Of a stretch of DNA of 64,000 nt, positions 17,687-26,083 are shown one piece after another. Origin of the DNA: Mesorhizobium sp. L-8-3 (lineage in GTDB: Bacteria; Pseudomonadota; Alphaproteobacteria; Rhizobiales; Rhizobiaceae); NCBI RefSeq assembly GCF_016756615.1, contig NZ_AP023262.1, forward strand, positions 1,296,001-1,360,000. Direction: 5' to 3'. The notes below the pieces were generated by a model. It saw only the letters and a program-made list of their open reading frames with translations. It ran no database searches and was not told the origin of the DNA. The position numbers and the translations under genes were made by a program. How positions within the stretch are numbered: the stretch's first letter is position 1; each line of letters opens with the position of its first letter.

Positions 17687-18537
17687 AGGACACCTGCCTC
17701 GGCCACGACCGAAAAATCCTCCTGGTCTTTGACCAGCAGCCCGAGCGACCGTTTCAACGCATCGGGCCAGGGCGCGCCGTCGCGGTGCAGCACTTCCGCT
17801 GCGCGAGCCCAATCGATGCTTTCGGCGATGCCCGGCCGCTTGATCAGGGGCAGGCGGCGGACCGCCGCGACGGCGTCCACCAGCCTCTCGGCCGCTTCTT
17901 TCGCCACCCCGGGCGCATGTCTTTCGACGATCGCCCGCTCTCTTGCGGGCTCGGGATAGTCGATCCAATGGTAGAGGCAGCGCCGGCGCAACGCGTCATG
18001 GAGTTCGCGCGTGCGGTTCGACGTCAGCACGGTGACGACAGGCTGTTCCGCCTTCACGGGGCCGATCTCGGGAATGGAGATCTGGAAATCCGAGAGGAAT
18101 TCCAGAAGGAACGCCTCGAAGGCGTCATCGGCACGGTCGATCTCGTCGATCAGCAAGACGCTGGTCCCGGCATTGCGAAGCGCCTTGAGCAAGGGCATCT
18201 CGATCAGGAACTGGGGCGCATAGAGATCGGCCAAGGAGACCGCGCCGCTGCGCTCCGCTACCCGCACATGCAGCAGCTGGCGGGCGTGGTCCCAGTCATA
18301 GAGCGCCTTGGTCGCGTCGATGCCTTCGTAACATTGCAGCCGGATCGCCTGGCGGCCGAGGAGCCTTGCAAGCGTGTTGGCGACCTCGGTCTTGCCGACC
18401 CCCGGAACGCCCTCCAGCAGCAGCGGCTTGCCGAGCGCAAGCGCCAGATAAAGGGCGGTGACCAGCGTTTCGTCGGCAAAGTAACCCTCGGCCGCGAGCC
18501 GCGCATCGAGTTCGTCCTGGCTGAGCGGCGCGATCAT
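17683..18537 (-). CDS. MoxR family AAA+ ATPase (CoxD-like)
   Basis: Chaperone-type ATPase of 284 aa. Walker A is GVPGVGKT (43-50), Walker B VLLIDEIDRADDAF (Asp131, Glu132), with sensor-1 segment VVTVLTSNRTREL. In carbon monoxide dehydrogenase clusters the homologue CoxD helps mature the active-site metal cluster of the molybdenum hydroxylase. Here it lies next to a VWA gene and in the same direction as the hydroxylase subunits, which supports the same kind of job on this enzyme. Start ATG at 18537; 18 bases separate it from the EthD-like gene. Confidence 0.92.
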   Translation of the reverse strand: MIAPLSQDELDARLAAEGYFADETLVTALYLALALGKPLLLEGVPGVGKTEVANTLARLLGRQAIRLQCYEGIDATKALYDWDHARQLLHVRVAERSGAVSLADLYAPQFLIEMPLLKALRNAGTSVLLIDEIDRADDAFEAFLLEFLSDFQISIPEIGPVKAEQPVVTVLTSNRTRELHDALRRRCLYHWIDYPEPARERAIVERHAPGVAKEAAERLVDAVAAVRRLPLIKRPGIAESIDWARAAEVLHRDGAPWPDALKRSLGLLVKDQEDFSVVAEAGVL

Positions 18538-18555
18538 GACGAAATCCGCCGGCTC

Positions 18556-18864
18556 TCAGAACTGGAGTTTCTCGTCGCACACCATCCTGAACCGGTTGGA
18601 GCAATGCGCCGCGGCGTCGCCGCCGGCGGCCTTGCCGGCCTCGGTCGCGAAGGCGGCGGCCATCGCGGCCTCGTCGTCGAAATACATCTCCGAAACGCCG
18701 TCGAAAGGAGCCTCGCCGTTTTCGGCGCGAAGCACGTTGGACGTGTATTTCCTGAGGCCGGGCAGGCTGCGCGCGAAGGCGACGTGATCCTCGAGGATCC
18801 ATTTCCTAAAATCGTCGAACGCCATGCCTTCCTTGCGCTTCATCAGCGCCATCACCTTGATCAT
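18556..18864 (-). CDS. EthD family small protein
   Basis: A 102-aa ferredoxin-like alpha+beta barrel protein. It starts MIKVMALMKRKEGMAFDDFR and has the HVAFARSLPGLRKY segment typical of EthD/dimeric alpha-beta barrel proteins, which are found beside oxidative catabolic enzymes and sometimes act as small isomerases, decarboxylases or cyclases. The gene is between the hydroxylase molybdopterin subunit (22 bases away) and the MoxR gene, in the same direction. Specific function unknown. Confidence 0.85.
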   Translation of the reverse strand: MIKVMALMKRKEGMAFDDFRKWILEDHVAFARSLPGLRKYTSNVLRAENGEAPFDGVSEMYFDDEAAMAAAFATEAGKAAGGDAAAHCSNRFRMVCDEKLQF

Positions 18865-18886
18865 GCGAAATGCTCCCTTTGGTGTT

Positions 18887-19897
18887 TCACCCGGCTCGGG
18901 CGCGCAGCGCGTCGAGACCGCGGAGGATCCTCTCCGGCGTGATCGGCATTGTGGTGACGCGCACGCCGCAGGCGTCGAAGATGGCGTTGGCGATGGCCGG
19001 GATCGGCGAGTTCGCCGTCATCTCGCCGATGCCCTTGGCGCCGTAGGGTCCGTTTGCCGCCGGGCGCTCGATGATCACCGAATCCATCTCGGCGATGTCG
19101 CCCGGGCCGGGCATCAGATATTGCGAGAAATCCAGCGGGCCATGGGCGCGGCTCGGATAGTAAGGCTCGGTTGTCTCGTAGAGCGCATGGCTGACGCCCA
19201 TCCAGGCCCCGCCGACGATCTGCTGATGGGCGAGCGCGGGGTTCACCGCGCGGCCGATCTCATAGGCGTTGGTGAGCTTGATCACCCTCACCTCACCGGT
19301 CTCGTCGTCGACCTCGACTTCGGCGATCGTGCAGGCGTGGGCCTGGCAGGAATCCGGGTCCATCTCGCCTGTTTCGGGCACGACCTCGCTCTTCGGCTTC
19401 AGGAACATGCCGCGGCCCGAAATCGTGCGGCCATGCTTGAAATGGGCCGCCAGCGCCACGTCGACGACCGAGATTCCCTTGTCGGGCGCGCCGTTGACGT
19501 GAATGCGGCCCTTGCCGTCGGTGACGAGATCGCCGGCGTCCACCTCCAGCTCGGTGGCGGCCACATCCATCATCACCTCGCGCGCCTCGCGTGCCGCCAT
19601 CATGATGGCATTGCCGATGCGATGGGTGCCCCGGCTGGCGAAGGTGCCCATGCAATGCGGTCCGGTGTCGGTGTCGGCGGTATCGATGACGACGTTTTCG
19701 TATGGAATGCCGAGCGTCTCGGCCGCGATCTGGGCGCCGACCGTCTTGATGCCCTGGCCGAGATCCACTGACGACAGGGTGACGACGAAGCTGCCGGTGG
19801 TGGTGGCGTGGATCAACGCCTGGCTGGGATCGCCACCGAGATTCATGCCTGTAGGATAGTTCACCGCGGCGACACCGCGTCCCTTCATCCATGCCAT
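18887..19897 (-). CDS. Molybdenum hydroxylase, C-terminal molybdopterin-binding subunit (split large subunit, part 2)
   Basis: Corresponds to the C-terminal half of a xanthine dehydrogenase-type molybdopterin subunit (336 aa, about 35 kDa). It begins MAWMKGRGVAAVNY, contains the cofactor-binding loop segments SSVDLGQGIKTV and CMGTFASRGTHR, and ends with GPYGAKGIGEMTAN, whose Glu is the catalytic base of the family. The ATG at 19897 lies one base after the TGA of the N-terminal half and has GGGAG upstream, so it is translated separately. A split at the same place, into about 50 and 37 kDa chains, is known for nicotinate dehydrogenase (NdhL/NdhM) of Eubacterium barkeri. Substrate not assignable. 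Confidence 0.88.
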   Translation of the reverse strand: MAWMKGRGVAAVNYPTGMNLGGDPSQALIHATTTGSFVVTLSSVDLGQGIKTVGAQIAAETLGIPYENVVIDTADTDTGPHCMGTFASRGTHRIGNAIMMAAREAREVMMDVAATELEVDAGDLVTDGKGRIHVNGAPDKGISVVDVALAAHFKHGRTISGRGMFLKPKSEVVPETGEMDPDSCQAHACTIAEVEVDDETGEVRVIKLTNAYEIGRAVNPALAHQQIVGGAWMGVSHALYETTEPYYPSRAHGPLDFSQYLMPGPGDIAEMDSVIIERPAANGPYGAKGIGEMTANSPIPAIANAIFDACGVRVTTMPITPERILRGLDALRARAG

Positions 19898-19898
19898 G

Positions 19899-21260
19899 TC
19901 ACGTCTCCCGTCCGAACGACGACATCGCCGCGAAACGCGGCGGCAGCGTCGTGCCGGCCTGTCGCGCCGCCGCCTGGATCACCTCGACCAGGGCAGCCCC
20001 TTCCACCTTCTTGCGGTGAGCCTTCATGTCGCCGTCGCGATAGGCGTTGATCAGGCGCAACTCCATCGGGTCCATGCCGATAGCGCGCGCGATCTGGTCC
20101 ATCTGCGATTCCAGGGCGAAGTCGCCGATCGTCACGCCGAAGCCGCGCATGGCCGAGGACGGGGTGCGATTGGTGTAGACGCAATAGGCGTCGACATGGA
20201 CGTTGGGGATCGTGTAGGGCCCCGGCATATGCGCCGCCGCCTTGGTCGTGCCGTAGGTCGAGTGGCGGCAATAGGCGCCGGCATCGACATAGAGCGTGAT
20301 CTTGCGCGCGACGATGCGGCCGTCGGCCATCACCGCGTCCTTGATGTAGATGCGTTCCGAAGCGCGCGGCGACGACACCTGCATCTCCTCCGCCCTGGAA
20401 TAGGCATATTTCACCGGGCGATTGGTCAGCATGGCGCCGATCGCAGCGATCGGCTCGACGATCACGTCGACCTTGCCGCCGAAGCCGCCGCCGACCGTGC
20501 CGCCGACGAGACGAAGCTTGTTGAACGGCACGCCGAGGATCAGCGCCATATTGTCGAGCGTGAAATAAAGCGCCTGCGTGTTCGAATATACGGTGAGCCG
20601 GCCATTGCCCTCCGGCCTGGCGATGCAGCCGGTCGGCTCGGTCGGAGCGTGCTCGATGGGCGCCGATTCGTAGCGGTGCTCGATGATGTGGTCGGCAGCC
20701 GCAAAGCCCTTGTCCACGTCGCCGAAGCGGATGCGCCGGCAATTGTGGCCCTCATAGACGAAATAGTTGGTGCCGTGCTGCTTGAAGGGCGGCGCGACCA
20801 TCGCTTCCTCGACGTCGAGCACGGCGGGCAGGTCCTCGTAGTCGACGACGATCCGCCGCGCGCCTTCGAGTGCCGCTTGCGGCGTCTCCGCCAGGACCGC
20901 GCAGATCTGCTCTCCCATGAACAGGACGCGATCCTCGGGCAGCACCGGTTCGTCGTCCGGCCCGACGCCGATCAGCTTCAGGATCGTGTACCAGTTGTTG
21001 GGCACGTCCTTGTGGGTGAGCACGCGCACCACGCCTGGAACCTTCAGCGCCGGCGCGGTGTCGAGGCGCCTGATGAGCGCGTGATGGCGCGTGGAACGCA
21101 CCATCTTGAGATGCAGCATATTGGGGAAGCTGACGTCCTCGTAGAACTGTGTACGGCCCGTGACATGGCCCCGCGCGTCGGCCCGCTGGACGCTGTCACC
21201 GACGACGGAGAGATCGGCCTGGCGTTCACGGGCGAAGAAGCTGGTGTCGATCTTCTCCAT
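19899..21260 (-). CDS. Molybdenum hydroxylase, N-terminal molybdopterin-binding subunit (split large subunit, part 1)
   Basis: N-terminal half of the molybdopterin subunit (453 aa, about 50 kDa). Visible segments are GDSVQRADARGHVTGRTQF, EPTGCIARPEGNGR, VGGTVGGGFGGKVDV (cofactor loop) and SSAMRGFGV, corresponding to the xanthine dehydrogenase FRGFG site; it lacks the AYXCSFR loop of true CO dehydrogenase CoxL. The ATG at 21260 (GAGGGA upstream) fits the family N terminus better than the open frame to 21317. Codes end in FGRET then TGA, directly before the second half gene. Together with the FAD and 2Fe-2S subunits it forms a heteromeric hydroxylase inserting oxygen from water into an aromatic or N-heterocyclic ring or aldehyde. 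Confidence 0.9.
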   Translation of the reverse strand: MEKIDTSFFARERQADLSVVGDSVQRADARGHVTGRTQFYEDVSFPNMLHLKMVRSTRHHALIRRLDTAPALKVPGVVRVLTHKDVPNNWYTILKLIGVGPDDEPVLPEDRVLFMGEQICAVLAETPQAALEGARRIVVDYEDLPAVLDVEEAMVAPPFKQHGTNYFVYEGHNCRRIRFGDVDKGFAAADHIIEHRYESAPIEHAPTEPTGCIARPEGNGRLTVYSNTQALYFTLDNMALILGVPFNKLRLVGGTVGGGFGGKVDVIVEPIAAIGAMLTNRPVKYAYSRAEEMQVSSPRASERIYIKDAVMADGRIVARKITLYVDAGAYCRHSTYGTTKAAAHMPGPYTIPNVHVDAYCVYTNRTPSSAMRGFGVTIGDFALESQMDQIARAIGMDPMELRLINAYRDGDMKAHRKKVEGAALVEVIQAAARQAGTTLPPRFAAMSSFGRET

Positions 21261-21270
21261 GGCCGGTCCC

Positions 21271-21765
21271 TCACGCCGCCGTCGCCAGGCGCCCGGCCCG
21301 AACGCGACGGGCGGCATCGAGCACGGCGTCGATGATCGCGTCGTAACCCGTGCAGCGGCAGATGTTGCCCGAAATGGCGCGGACTGCGTCCTCGCGGGTC
21401 GGCTGCGGATTGGCGGCCAGCAGACCGGCCGTCGCCATGATCATTCCGGGGGTGCAGAAGCCGCATTGGGTGGCGAAACCTTCGAGGAAGGCCTCCTGGA
21501 TAGGATGAAGGCCGGCGGCCGGCGTCAGGCCCTCGACCGTCAGGACTGTCGCGCCGTCGACGGTTTCGGCCGGCAGCAGACAGGCCATCATCGCCTTGCC
21601 GTCCACCAGCACGGTGCAACTGCCACAGGCGCCCTGCTCGCAGCCGCGGCGTGTTCCCGTGAGCCCCTGGCTCTCGCGCAGAAGGTCCAGCAGTGTCGTG
21701 CCCGGCGCGACCAGGACGTCGCGCTCCGCGCCATTGACCGTGAGCGATACGACCGATTTCTTCAT
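21271..21765 (-). CDS. Molybdenum hydroxylase, 2Fe-2S subunit
   Basis: Small electron-transfer subunit (164 aa). The plant-ferredoxin cluster cysteines are Cys42, Cys47, Cys50 and Cys62 (GCEQGACGSC then C), and the second cluster uses Cys101, Cys104, Cys136 and Cys138 (CGFCTPG and CRC). This is the standard xanthine dehydrogenase family XdhC/CoxS/NdhS layout. It lies 10 bases upstream of the first molybdopterin gene and 37 bases after the FAD gene, all in one operon. Confidence 0.96.
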   Translation of the reverse strand: MKKSVVSLTVNGAERDVLVAPGTTLLDLLRESQGLTGTRRGCEQGACGSCTVLVDGKAMMACLLPAETVDGATVLTVEGLTPAAGLHPIQEAFLEGFATQCGFCTPGMIMATAGLLAANPQPTREDAVRAISGNICRCTGYDAIIDAVLDAARRVRAGRLATAA

Positions 21766-21802
21766 GGCTCTCCCTCCGTGGTGTTTGGGCCCCGGCGATC
21801 TT

Positions 21803-22612
21803 CTATTCGTTCAGAAGCGCGCGCCTGACATGGACCGGCGTCACGCTCGCCCGATACCAGGCGCTGGCATAGGCGTCGTCGAACGGGTCGATGTCGGCGA
21901 GCGCAGCCAGCGCCGCCGCCTCGACATGATCCCGGTCGAGCGGCTGTCCGTTCAGCGCCTTTTCGGCTGCCAGCGCGCGCAGCGGATGGCGCGCGACGCC
22001 GCCCAGCGCGATCCGGCAGTCGCCGACCAGGCCGTCGTCGAGCGTCACAAAGGCCGCGACGGTGACGATCGCCGCCGAATTCAAGGCTTTCCGCCCGGCC
22101 TTGCGGAAGTGGAATGTCCCTGGTGCGGGAAGCTCCAGTGTAATCGAGGTCACGATTTCTCCCGGCTTCACGCCGGCACGGACGATCTCTTCCACCGCTT
22201 CGAGACGCTCGCCGTCCGGTCTGGCGATACCAGCGGTGGCGCCGAGTGCGACCAGGCAGACCGCAAGGTCGCCATAGGGCTGCTTGACGAACAGATTGCC
22301 GCCGACCGTCGCCATGTTGCGGATCGTCGGCGAGCCGATGGCGTCGAGTGCCTGATGAAGGAAGCTGAGATCCTGCTCGGCCTCGAGTTCCGCGAGCGTC
22401 GTCGCCGCGCCGATCACGGCCTTGCCGGCCTTGATGGAGACGCCGGAAAGCCCCGCCCTGCGCAGGCTCACAAGGGTGGAAATGTCGTCGGTGCCATAGT
22501 TCAGCAGCGGCATCAAGGCCGTGCCGCCGGCAATGATTGCGGCGCGTTCGCTCCGTTGCAGCATCGCCTGGGCCTCGGCCACGGAGCGGGGCACGGATAC
22601 AGCCTGCAGCAT
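21803..22612 (-). CDS. Molybdenum hydroxylase, FAD-binding subunit
   Basis: Medium subunit (269 aa) that passes electrons to FAD. It carries the two flavin motifs of the CO dehydrogenase flavoprotein family: IIAGGTALMPLL (AGGT) near residues 26-37 and TIRNMATVGGN (the T-x-G-G-N motif), plus a C-terminal CO_deh_flav_C region. The ATG at 22612 has GGGAGGAG upstream and is preferred to 22645. First gene of the operon; a GntR regulator gene faces the other way across 165 bases. Confidence 0.95.
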   Translation of the reverse strand: MLQAVSVPRSVAEAQAMLQRSERAAIIAGGTALMPLLNYGTDDISTLVSLRRAGLSGVSIKAGKAVIGAATTLAELEAEQDLSFLHQALDAIGSPTIRNMATVGGNLFVKQPYGDLAVCLVALGATAGIARPDGERLEAVEEIVRAGVKPGEIVTSITLELPAPGTFHFRKAGRKALNSAAIVTVAAFVTLDDGLVGDCRIALGGVARHPLRALAAEKALNGQPLDRDHVEAAALAALADIDPFDDAYASAWYRASVTPVHVRRALLNE

Positions 22613-22661
22613 CGTCTCCTCCCAGAGAACCAGCAGTTGCGGCACGGGCCTTGGCAGCCTC

Positions 22662-22687
22662 TTGATTATTCATTATCGATAAATCAA
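22662..22687. promoter_or_regulatory. AT-rich imperfect palindrome in the hydroxylase/GntR control region
   Basis: TTGATT...AATCAA ends enclose a 26-bp imperfect inverted repeat centred on TTATCGAT, in an otherwise GC-rich setting, 50 bases upstream of the FAD-subunit start. TTGTCAACCA at 22695-22704 resembles the GT-n-AC cores used by FadR-type GntR proteins. Candidate promoter and operator. Confidence 0.45.
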
Positions 22688-22777
22688 AATGACTTTGTCA
22701 ACCACCAGTGTGCACCATAGGATGGAGCAGGCTCCGGGCGTGCCCGGGGCGATCGTCAATTCCGCGGAAATCTCTCG

Positions 22778-23461
22778 ATGAGCGACAAGCAGGCCCTGAA
22801 ACCGGAACGCTCCAGCGAACCGGATTTCTCCAATACGCCGCTGCGGCAGAGATTGAAGGAAGTGCTGCTGCGCCGCATTCTGGGCGGGCATTACGACCCC
22901 GGCGAGCGGTTGGTCGAGCTTCGCATCGCGGAGGAGTTCGGGACCAGCCAGGGCCCGGTGCGCGAAGCATTGCGCGAACTGGAGGCGACGGGTCTCGTGA
23001 CCAACCTGCCGCGCCGCGGCACCTATGTCTCCGACGTGATGGGCGAAGGCTTGCGCGAGATCTACACGGTGCGCGGGGCCCTGGAGGAGCAGGCAACACG
23101 CATCGCCACGCGAAGCGGTGCCTGCGACCTCAGGCTGCTCCAGCGCGAAGTCGATCTCATGCATGAAGCGGCGGTGGGCGGCGATACGCATGGCGTCGTC
23201 GAGCATTCCGTCAAGTTCCATCGATCGATCATGGAAGCCGCCGGAAACCGCCTCCTGCTCAACATCTGGCAATCTCTCCAGATCGAGACCCGCACGACCA
23301 TCACCATGCTGGTCGAGGGGCTCGACCTCGTCGAGATCGCGGACAGCCATCAGCCGATCGTCGACGCGATATCGGGCGGAGATGCCGAACTGGCGGCCCG
23401 CGTCGCGCGCGAGCATCAGGATTATTTCGAGAGGCTGCCGGTCCCGAGCAAAGCCGGCTAA
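22778..23461 (+). CDS. GntR family regulator, FCD/FadR subfamily
   Basis: Likely regulator of the divergent hydroxylase operon. The 227-aa product has an N-terminal winged helix (LVELRIAEEFGTSQGPVREALRELEATGLV, about residues 45-74) and a C-terminal all-helical FCD ligand domain (HSVKFHRSIMEAAGN and SHQPIVDAI supplying the typical metal-binding histidines). FCD proteins usually sense carboxylic acids, which fits control by a hydroxylated acid product or substrate. It converges with and overlaps the amidase stop by 4 bases. Confidence 0.93.
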   Translation: MSDKQALKPERSSEPDFSNTPLRQRLKEVLLRRILGGHYDPGERLVELRIAEEFGTSQGPVREALRELEATGLVTNLPRRGTYVSDVMGEGLREIYTVRGALEEQATRIATRSGACDLRLLQREVDLMHEAAVGGDTHGVVEHSVKFHRSIMEAAGNRLLLNIWQSLQIETRTTITMLVEGLDLVEIADSHQPIVDAISGGDAELAARVAREHQDYFERLPVPSKAG

Positions 23462-24858
23462 GAAGTGCGGGCGATCGCCTCGAGCCAGGCGGCGGCGGCA
23501 AGGAGGCGGCGTTCCGAACGGGGCGGTCCGATCAGCTGGACGCCGATCGGAAAGCCTCTCTCGTCGCGGCCGATGCTGACGGTCAGGGCGGGAACGCCGG
23601 CCATCGACCAGAAATAGGTCACGGCGATCCATTCGATATAGGTGGCGAGCGGCTTGCCGTCGATTTCGGTCGGCCAGGGCAGTTCCACGGGGAACGGACC
23701 GGTCTGCGCGACGGGGCAGATCACCACATCGTATCGTTGGAAGAAGGTTTCGACGTCGCTCGTCAGCTTCGTACGGCGACGTTGCGCCTGCGCGACCTCG
23801 TCGGGCGAGGCGGCCATGCCGCGCTCGATGTCGCCGCGAACGTCGGCAGTGAAGCGCTCCGCTTCCGCCGGCCACCTCTCCTTCCATTTCGAGGCATAGC
23901 CGACGCCCCGGATCACGTTTGTCGCGCGCTGGACGCCGACGAAATCCGGTTCGGCCCGGTCGTAAGCCACCTGTTCGCGGCCGAGCAGCGTTTCGACACG
24001 CTCGAAATGATGCCGGATCTCCTTCGAGACCGGCAGCACGCCGAGGTCGGCGCTGACCGCAACGCGGCCCGGCGCTCGCGGCCGCAAGGCAGCGGCGAGG
24101 AAACCGCCGTCCGCGAGGCCGTCATAGGCCAGCGGATCCGAAGCGCAGGGTCCGGCCATTCCGTCGAGCATCAGTGCCGTGTCGGCAACGCTGCGCGCCA
24201 TCGGTCCTTCGACGAAGATGGTGTCCTGGGGATCGGCGCTCGGCTTGCGCGGCACAAGGCCGGGCGTCGGCCGCAGCCCGACGACGCCGCAAAAGCCGGC
24301 GGGCGTGCGCAGGCTGCCGCCGACATCGTTGCCATGCGCGAGCAGCACCTCCCCGGTTGCCAGCGCCACGGCGGAGCCGCCGGAGGAACCGGCGGGGGTG
24401 AGCTTCGGGTCGAAGGGATTGCGGGTCGGTCCAAACAGCGCATTGGTCGTGTTGGCCCCGCCAAGTTCCGAAAGGTTGCTCTTGCCGACGGGGATGGCGC
24501 CATGCGCTTCGAGCCGGGCGATCACGGGATCGGAACGCTCGGGCTTCTGGACCTGCGTCAGCGGGCTGCCGCCGCTCGTCGGCACTCCTGCGACGTCGGA
24601 ATTGTCCTTGACCGCCAGCGGCAGGCCGGCCAGCAGCGGATAGTTCCGCGGCGCGCCAGCATGACGTTCCATGAGTCCGCGCGCTTGCGCGAGCGCGCGA
24701 TCGAAGCACCGGACGGGAATGGCATTCACCCCGATGTCCACCGCCTCGATCCGGCGGATCGAGGCCTCGACGAGGTCGAGCGGCGTCAACTCGCCGGCCC
24801 GGATCCGGTCACGCGCCTCGAGCGCGGACAGGGAAAGCAACTCGATCGTACCGGTCAT
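23458..24858 (-). CDS. Amidase signature family amidase
   Basis: Hydrolyses an amide to acid and ammonia in the cytosol. The 466-aa product has the Ser-cisSer-Lys triad: Lys84 in LAVKDNSD, cis-Ser158 in PAGSSGGSAVA and nucleophile Ser182 in HGNDVGGSLRTP; the 24-residue spacing between the serines matches characterised amidases. Its ATG overlaps the stop of the LacI gene by 4 bases, so the pair is co-transcribed. The link to a LacI regulator and peptide-type importer suggests it works on an imported amide. Confidence 0.94.
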   Translation of the reverse strand: MTGTIELLSLSALEARDRIRAGELTPLDLVEASIRRIEAVDIGVNAIPVRCFDRALAQARGLMERHAGAPRNYPLLAGLPLAVKDNSDVAGVPTSGGSPLTQVQKPERSDPVIARLEAHGAIPVGKSNLSELGGANTTNALFGPTRNPFDPKLTPAGSSGGSAVALATGEVLLAHGNDVGGSLRTPAGFCGVVGLRPTPGLVPRKPSADPQDTIFVEGPMARSVADTALMLDGMAGPCASDPLAYDGLADGGFLAAALRPRAPGRVAVSADLGVLPVSKEIRHHFERVETLLGREQVAYDRAEPDFVGVQRATNVIRGVGYASKWKERWPAEAERFTADVRGDIERGMAASPDEVAQAQRRRTKLTSDVETFFQRYDVVICPVAQTGPFPVELPWPTEIDGKPLATYIEWIAVTYFWSMAGVPALTVSIGRDERGFPIGVQLIGPPRSERRLLAAAAWLEAIARTS

Positions 24859-25904
24859 GTCGTGGGGAATTCCGCTGGCAGTCTGGCAGTCGATCCGCGC
24901 CGCAGGAGGGCTGGATCGAAGACGACCTGTTCCGGCTCCGCGGCGCGCTCCTGCTGGCCGCCGGTCACACGGCCGAGCAGGATGCGGATGGCGGCCTCGG
25001 CGATCGCGTCAGAGGGCTGCATCACCACGGTGAGCCCTGGCCGCAACATGCCGGACCATGGCAGGTCGTCGATGGTGATGACGGAAATGTCGTCGGGTAT
25101 GCGCAGATCGGCGTCGAGGATGCCGCGCAGCATGCCTTGCGCGAGATGATTGTTGGTCGCGAACAGGGCGGTTGGGCGCTCCGGCAGCGACAGCAGGCGG
25201 CCTGCCGCCTCGTAGGCCTGAGCCTCGCTGAAGGCATATTGCTCGATATAGCCCGGCCTGAAATCGGCGCCGGCTGCCACGAAGGCGTCCCGATAGCCGT
25301 CGAGCCGATGGCGTGCGATCTGGTGGTCGGGGGAACCCATGATCACGCCGGTCCGGCGATGCCCGAGCTCCAGCAGGTGGCGTGCCGCCAGTTCGCCGGC
25401 AAGCCGGTTGTTGATGGTGACGGAATCGATCTCGAGCCCGTCGAGGAGACGGTCGACAAGGATCGCCGGCGGCTTCAGCCGCGAAAGCTCCGCTACCCGG
25501 CCGGGCCAGCCTTCGCGGGTCGGCACCAGGATGATGCCGTCGGCCCTCTGCTCGGTGAGAAGGCGCAGATTGTTCCTTTCGCGCGCGGGATCCTCGCTGC
25601 TGTTGCACAGAAGCACGGAATAGCCCTGAGCGCTGGCGCGCTGCTCGATCGCCTCGACCAGCTTCAGGAAGAAAGGATTGGTGATGTCGGCGATCAGCAG
25701 GCCCAGCGTGCGGCTGGCCCCGCTGCGCAGGCTGCGCGCACTGGCGTGCGGCGCGTAGCCGAGCTGACGGGCGGCGTTCGACACCCGCCCGCGCAACTCC
25801 TCGCTGACCTTGCCGCTGCCGTTCAGCGCCTTCGACACGGTTGCCACGGAGACACCGGCCAGCCGAGCCACCTCCCGTATCGTGGGCAGTCCGTTGCCGC
25901 TCAC
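24855..25904 (-). CDS. LacI family transcriptional regulator
   Basis: DNA-binding repressor of 349 aa. The N-terminal HTH is TIREVARLAGVSVATVSKAL followed by the hinge helix region SARSLRSGASRTLGLL; the rest is a periplasmic-binding-protein-like ligand domain (IADITNPFFLKLVEAI, GYAP, NNRLAGELAARHLLEL). I start it at the GTG at 25904, which has GGAGG seven bases upstream; the frame extends 60 bases further but into operator DNA. It probably controls both its own operon with the amidase and the divergent ABC importer, through the CG-centred palindromes in the gap. Confidence 0.95.
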   Translation of the reverse strand: MSGNGLPTIREVARLAGVSVATVSKALNGSGKVSEELRGRVSNAARQLGYAPHASARSLRSGASRTLGLLIADITNPFFLKLVEAIEQRASAQGYSVLLCNSSEDPARERNNLRLLTEQRADGIILVPTREGWPGRVAELSRLKPPAILVDRLLDGLEIDSVTINNRLAGELAARHLLELGHRRTGVIMGSPDHQIARHRLDGYRDAFVAAGADFRPGYIEQYAFSEAQAYEAAGRLLSLPERPTALFATNNHLAQGMLRGILDADLRIPDDISVITIDDLPWSGMLRPGLTVVMQPSDAIAEAAIRILLGRVTGGQQERAAEPEQVVFDPALLRRGSTARLPAEFPTT

Positions 25905-25915
25905 GCGATCCTCCA

Positions 25916-25925
25916 AAAACGTTTT
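25916..25925. promoter_or_regulatory. LacI-type operator AAAACGTTTT
   Basis: Perfect CG-centred palindrome 11 bases upstream of the LacI start, matching the AANCGNTT core bound by many LacI-family proteins. Its position between promoter and ribosome site suits autorepression. Confidence 0.6.
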
Positions 25926-26059
25926 CTTGAACGTACCGGCACGCTTCCAAAAGTTCAAGGGCATCTTTTTGCGACGTATAATCAGGGTGTTGGACTAATC
26001 CTAGGCTGATCTGGTCGAATCCATCTTGCGCGATTCCGGAAAACGAAGTTAGCATTTGG

Positions 26060-26069
26060 AAAACGATTA
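26060..26069. promoter_or_regulatory. Second LacI-type operator AAAACGATTA
   Basis: Contains AAACGATT, fitting AANCGNTT, 144 bases from the first site and just upstream of the importer leader at 26084. The pair could act together by looping. Confidence 0.5.
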
Positions 26070-26083
26070 ACTGGGGAGGAACC

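Noticed and set aside
19895..19901. Frameshift or nonsense mutation in the molybdopterin subunit
   Set aside because: The break is precise, with a ribosome site and ATG one base after the stop, and halves of known subunit sizes; a designed split is more likely than damage.
18887..22612. Carbon monoxide dehydrogenase (cox) operon
   Set aside because: MoxR and VWA genes suggest it, but the large subunit has SSAMRGFGV instead of the AYXCSFR loop of CoxL, and the subunit is split.
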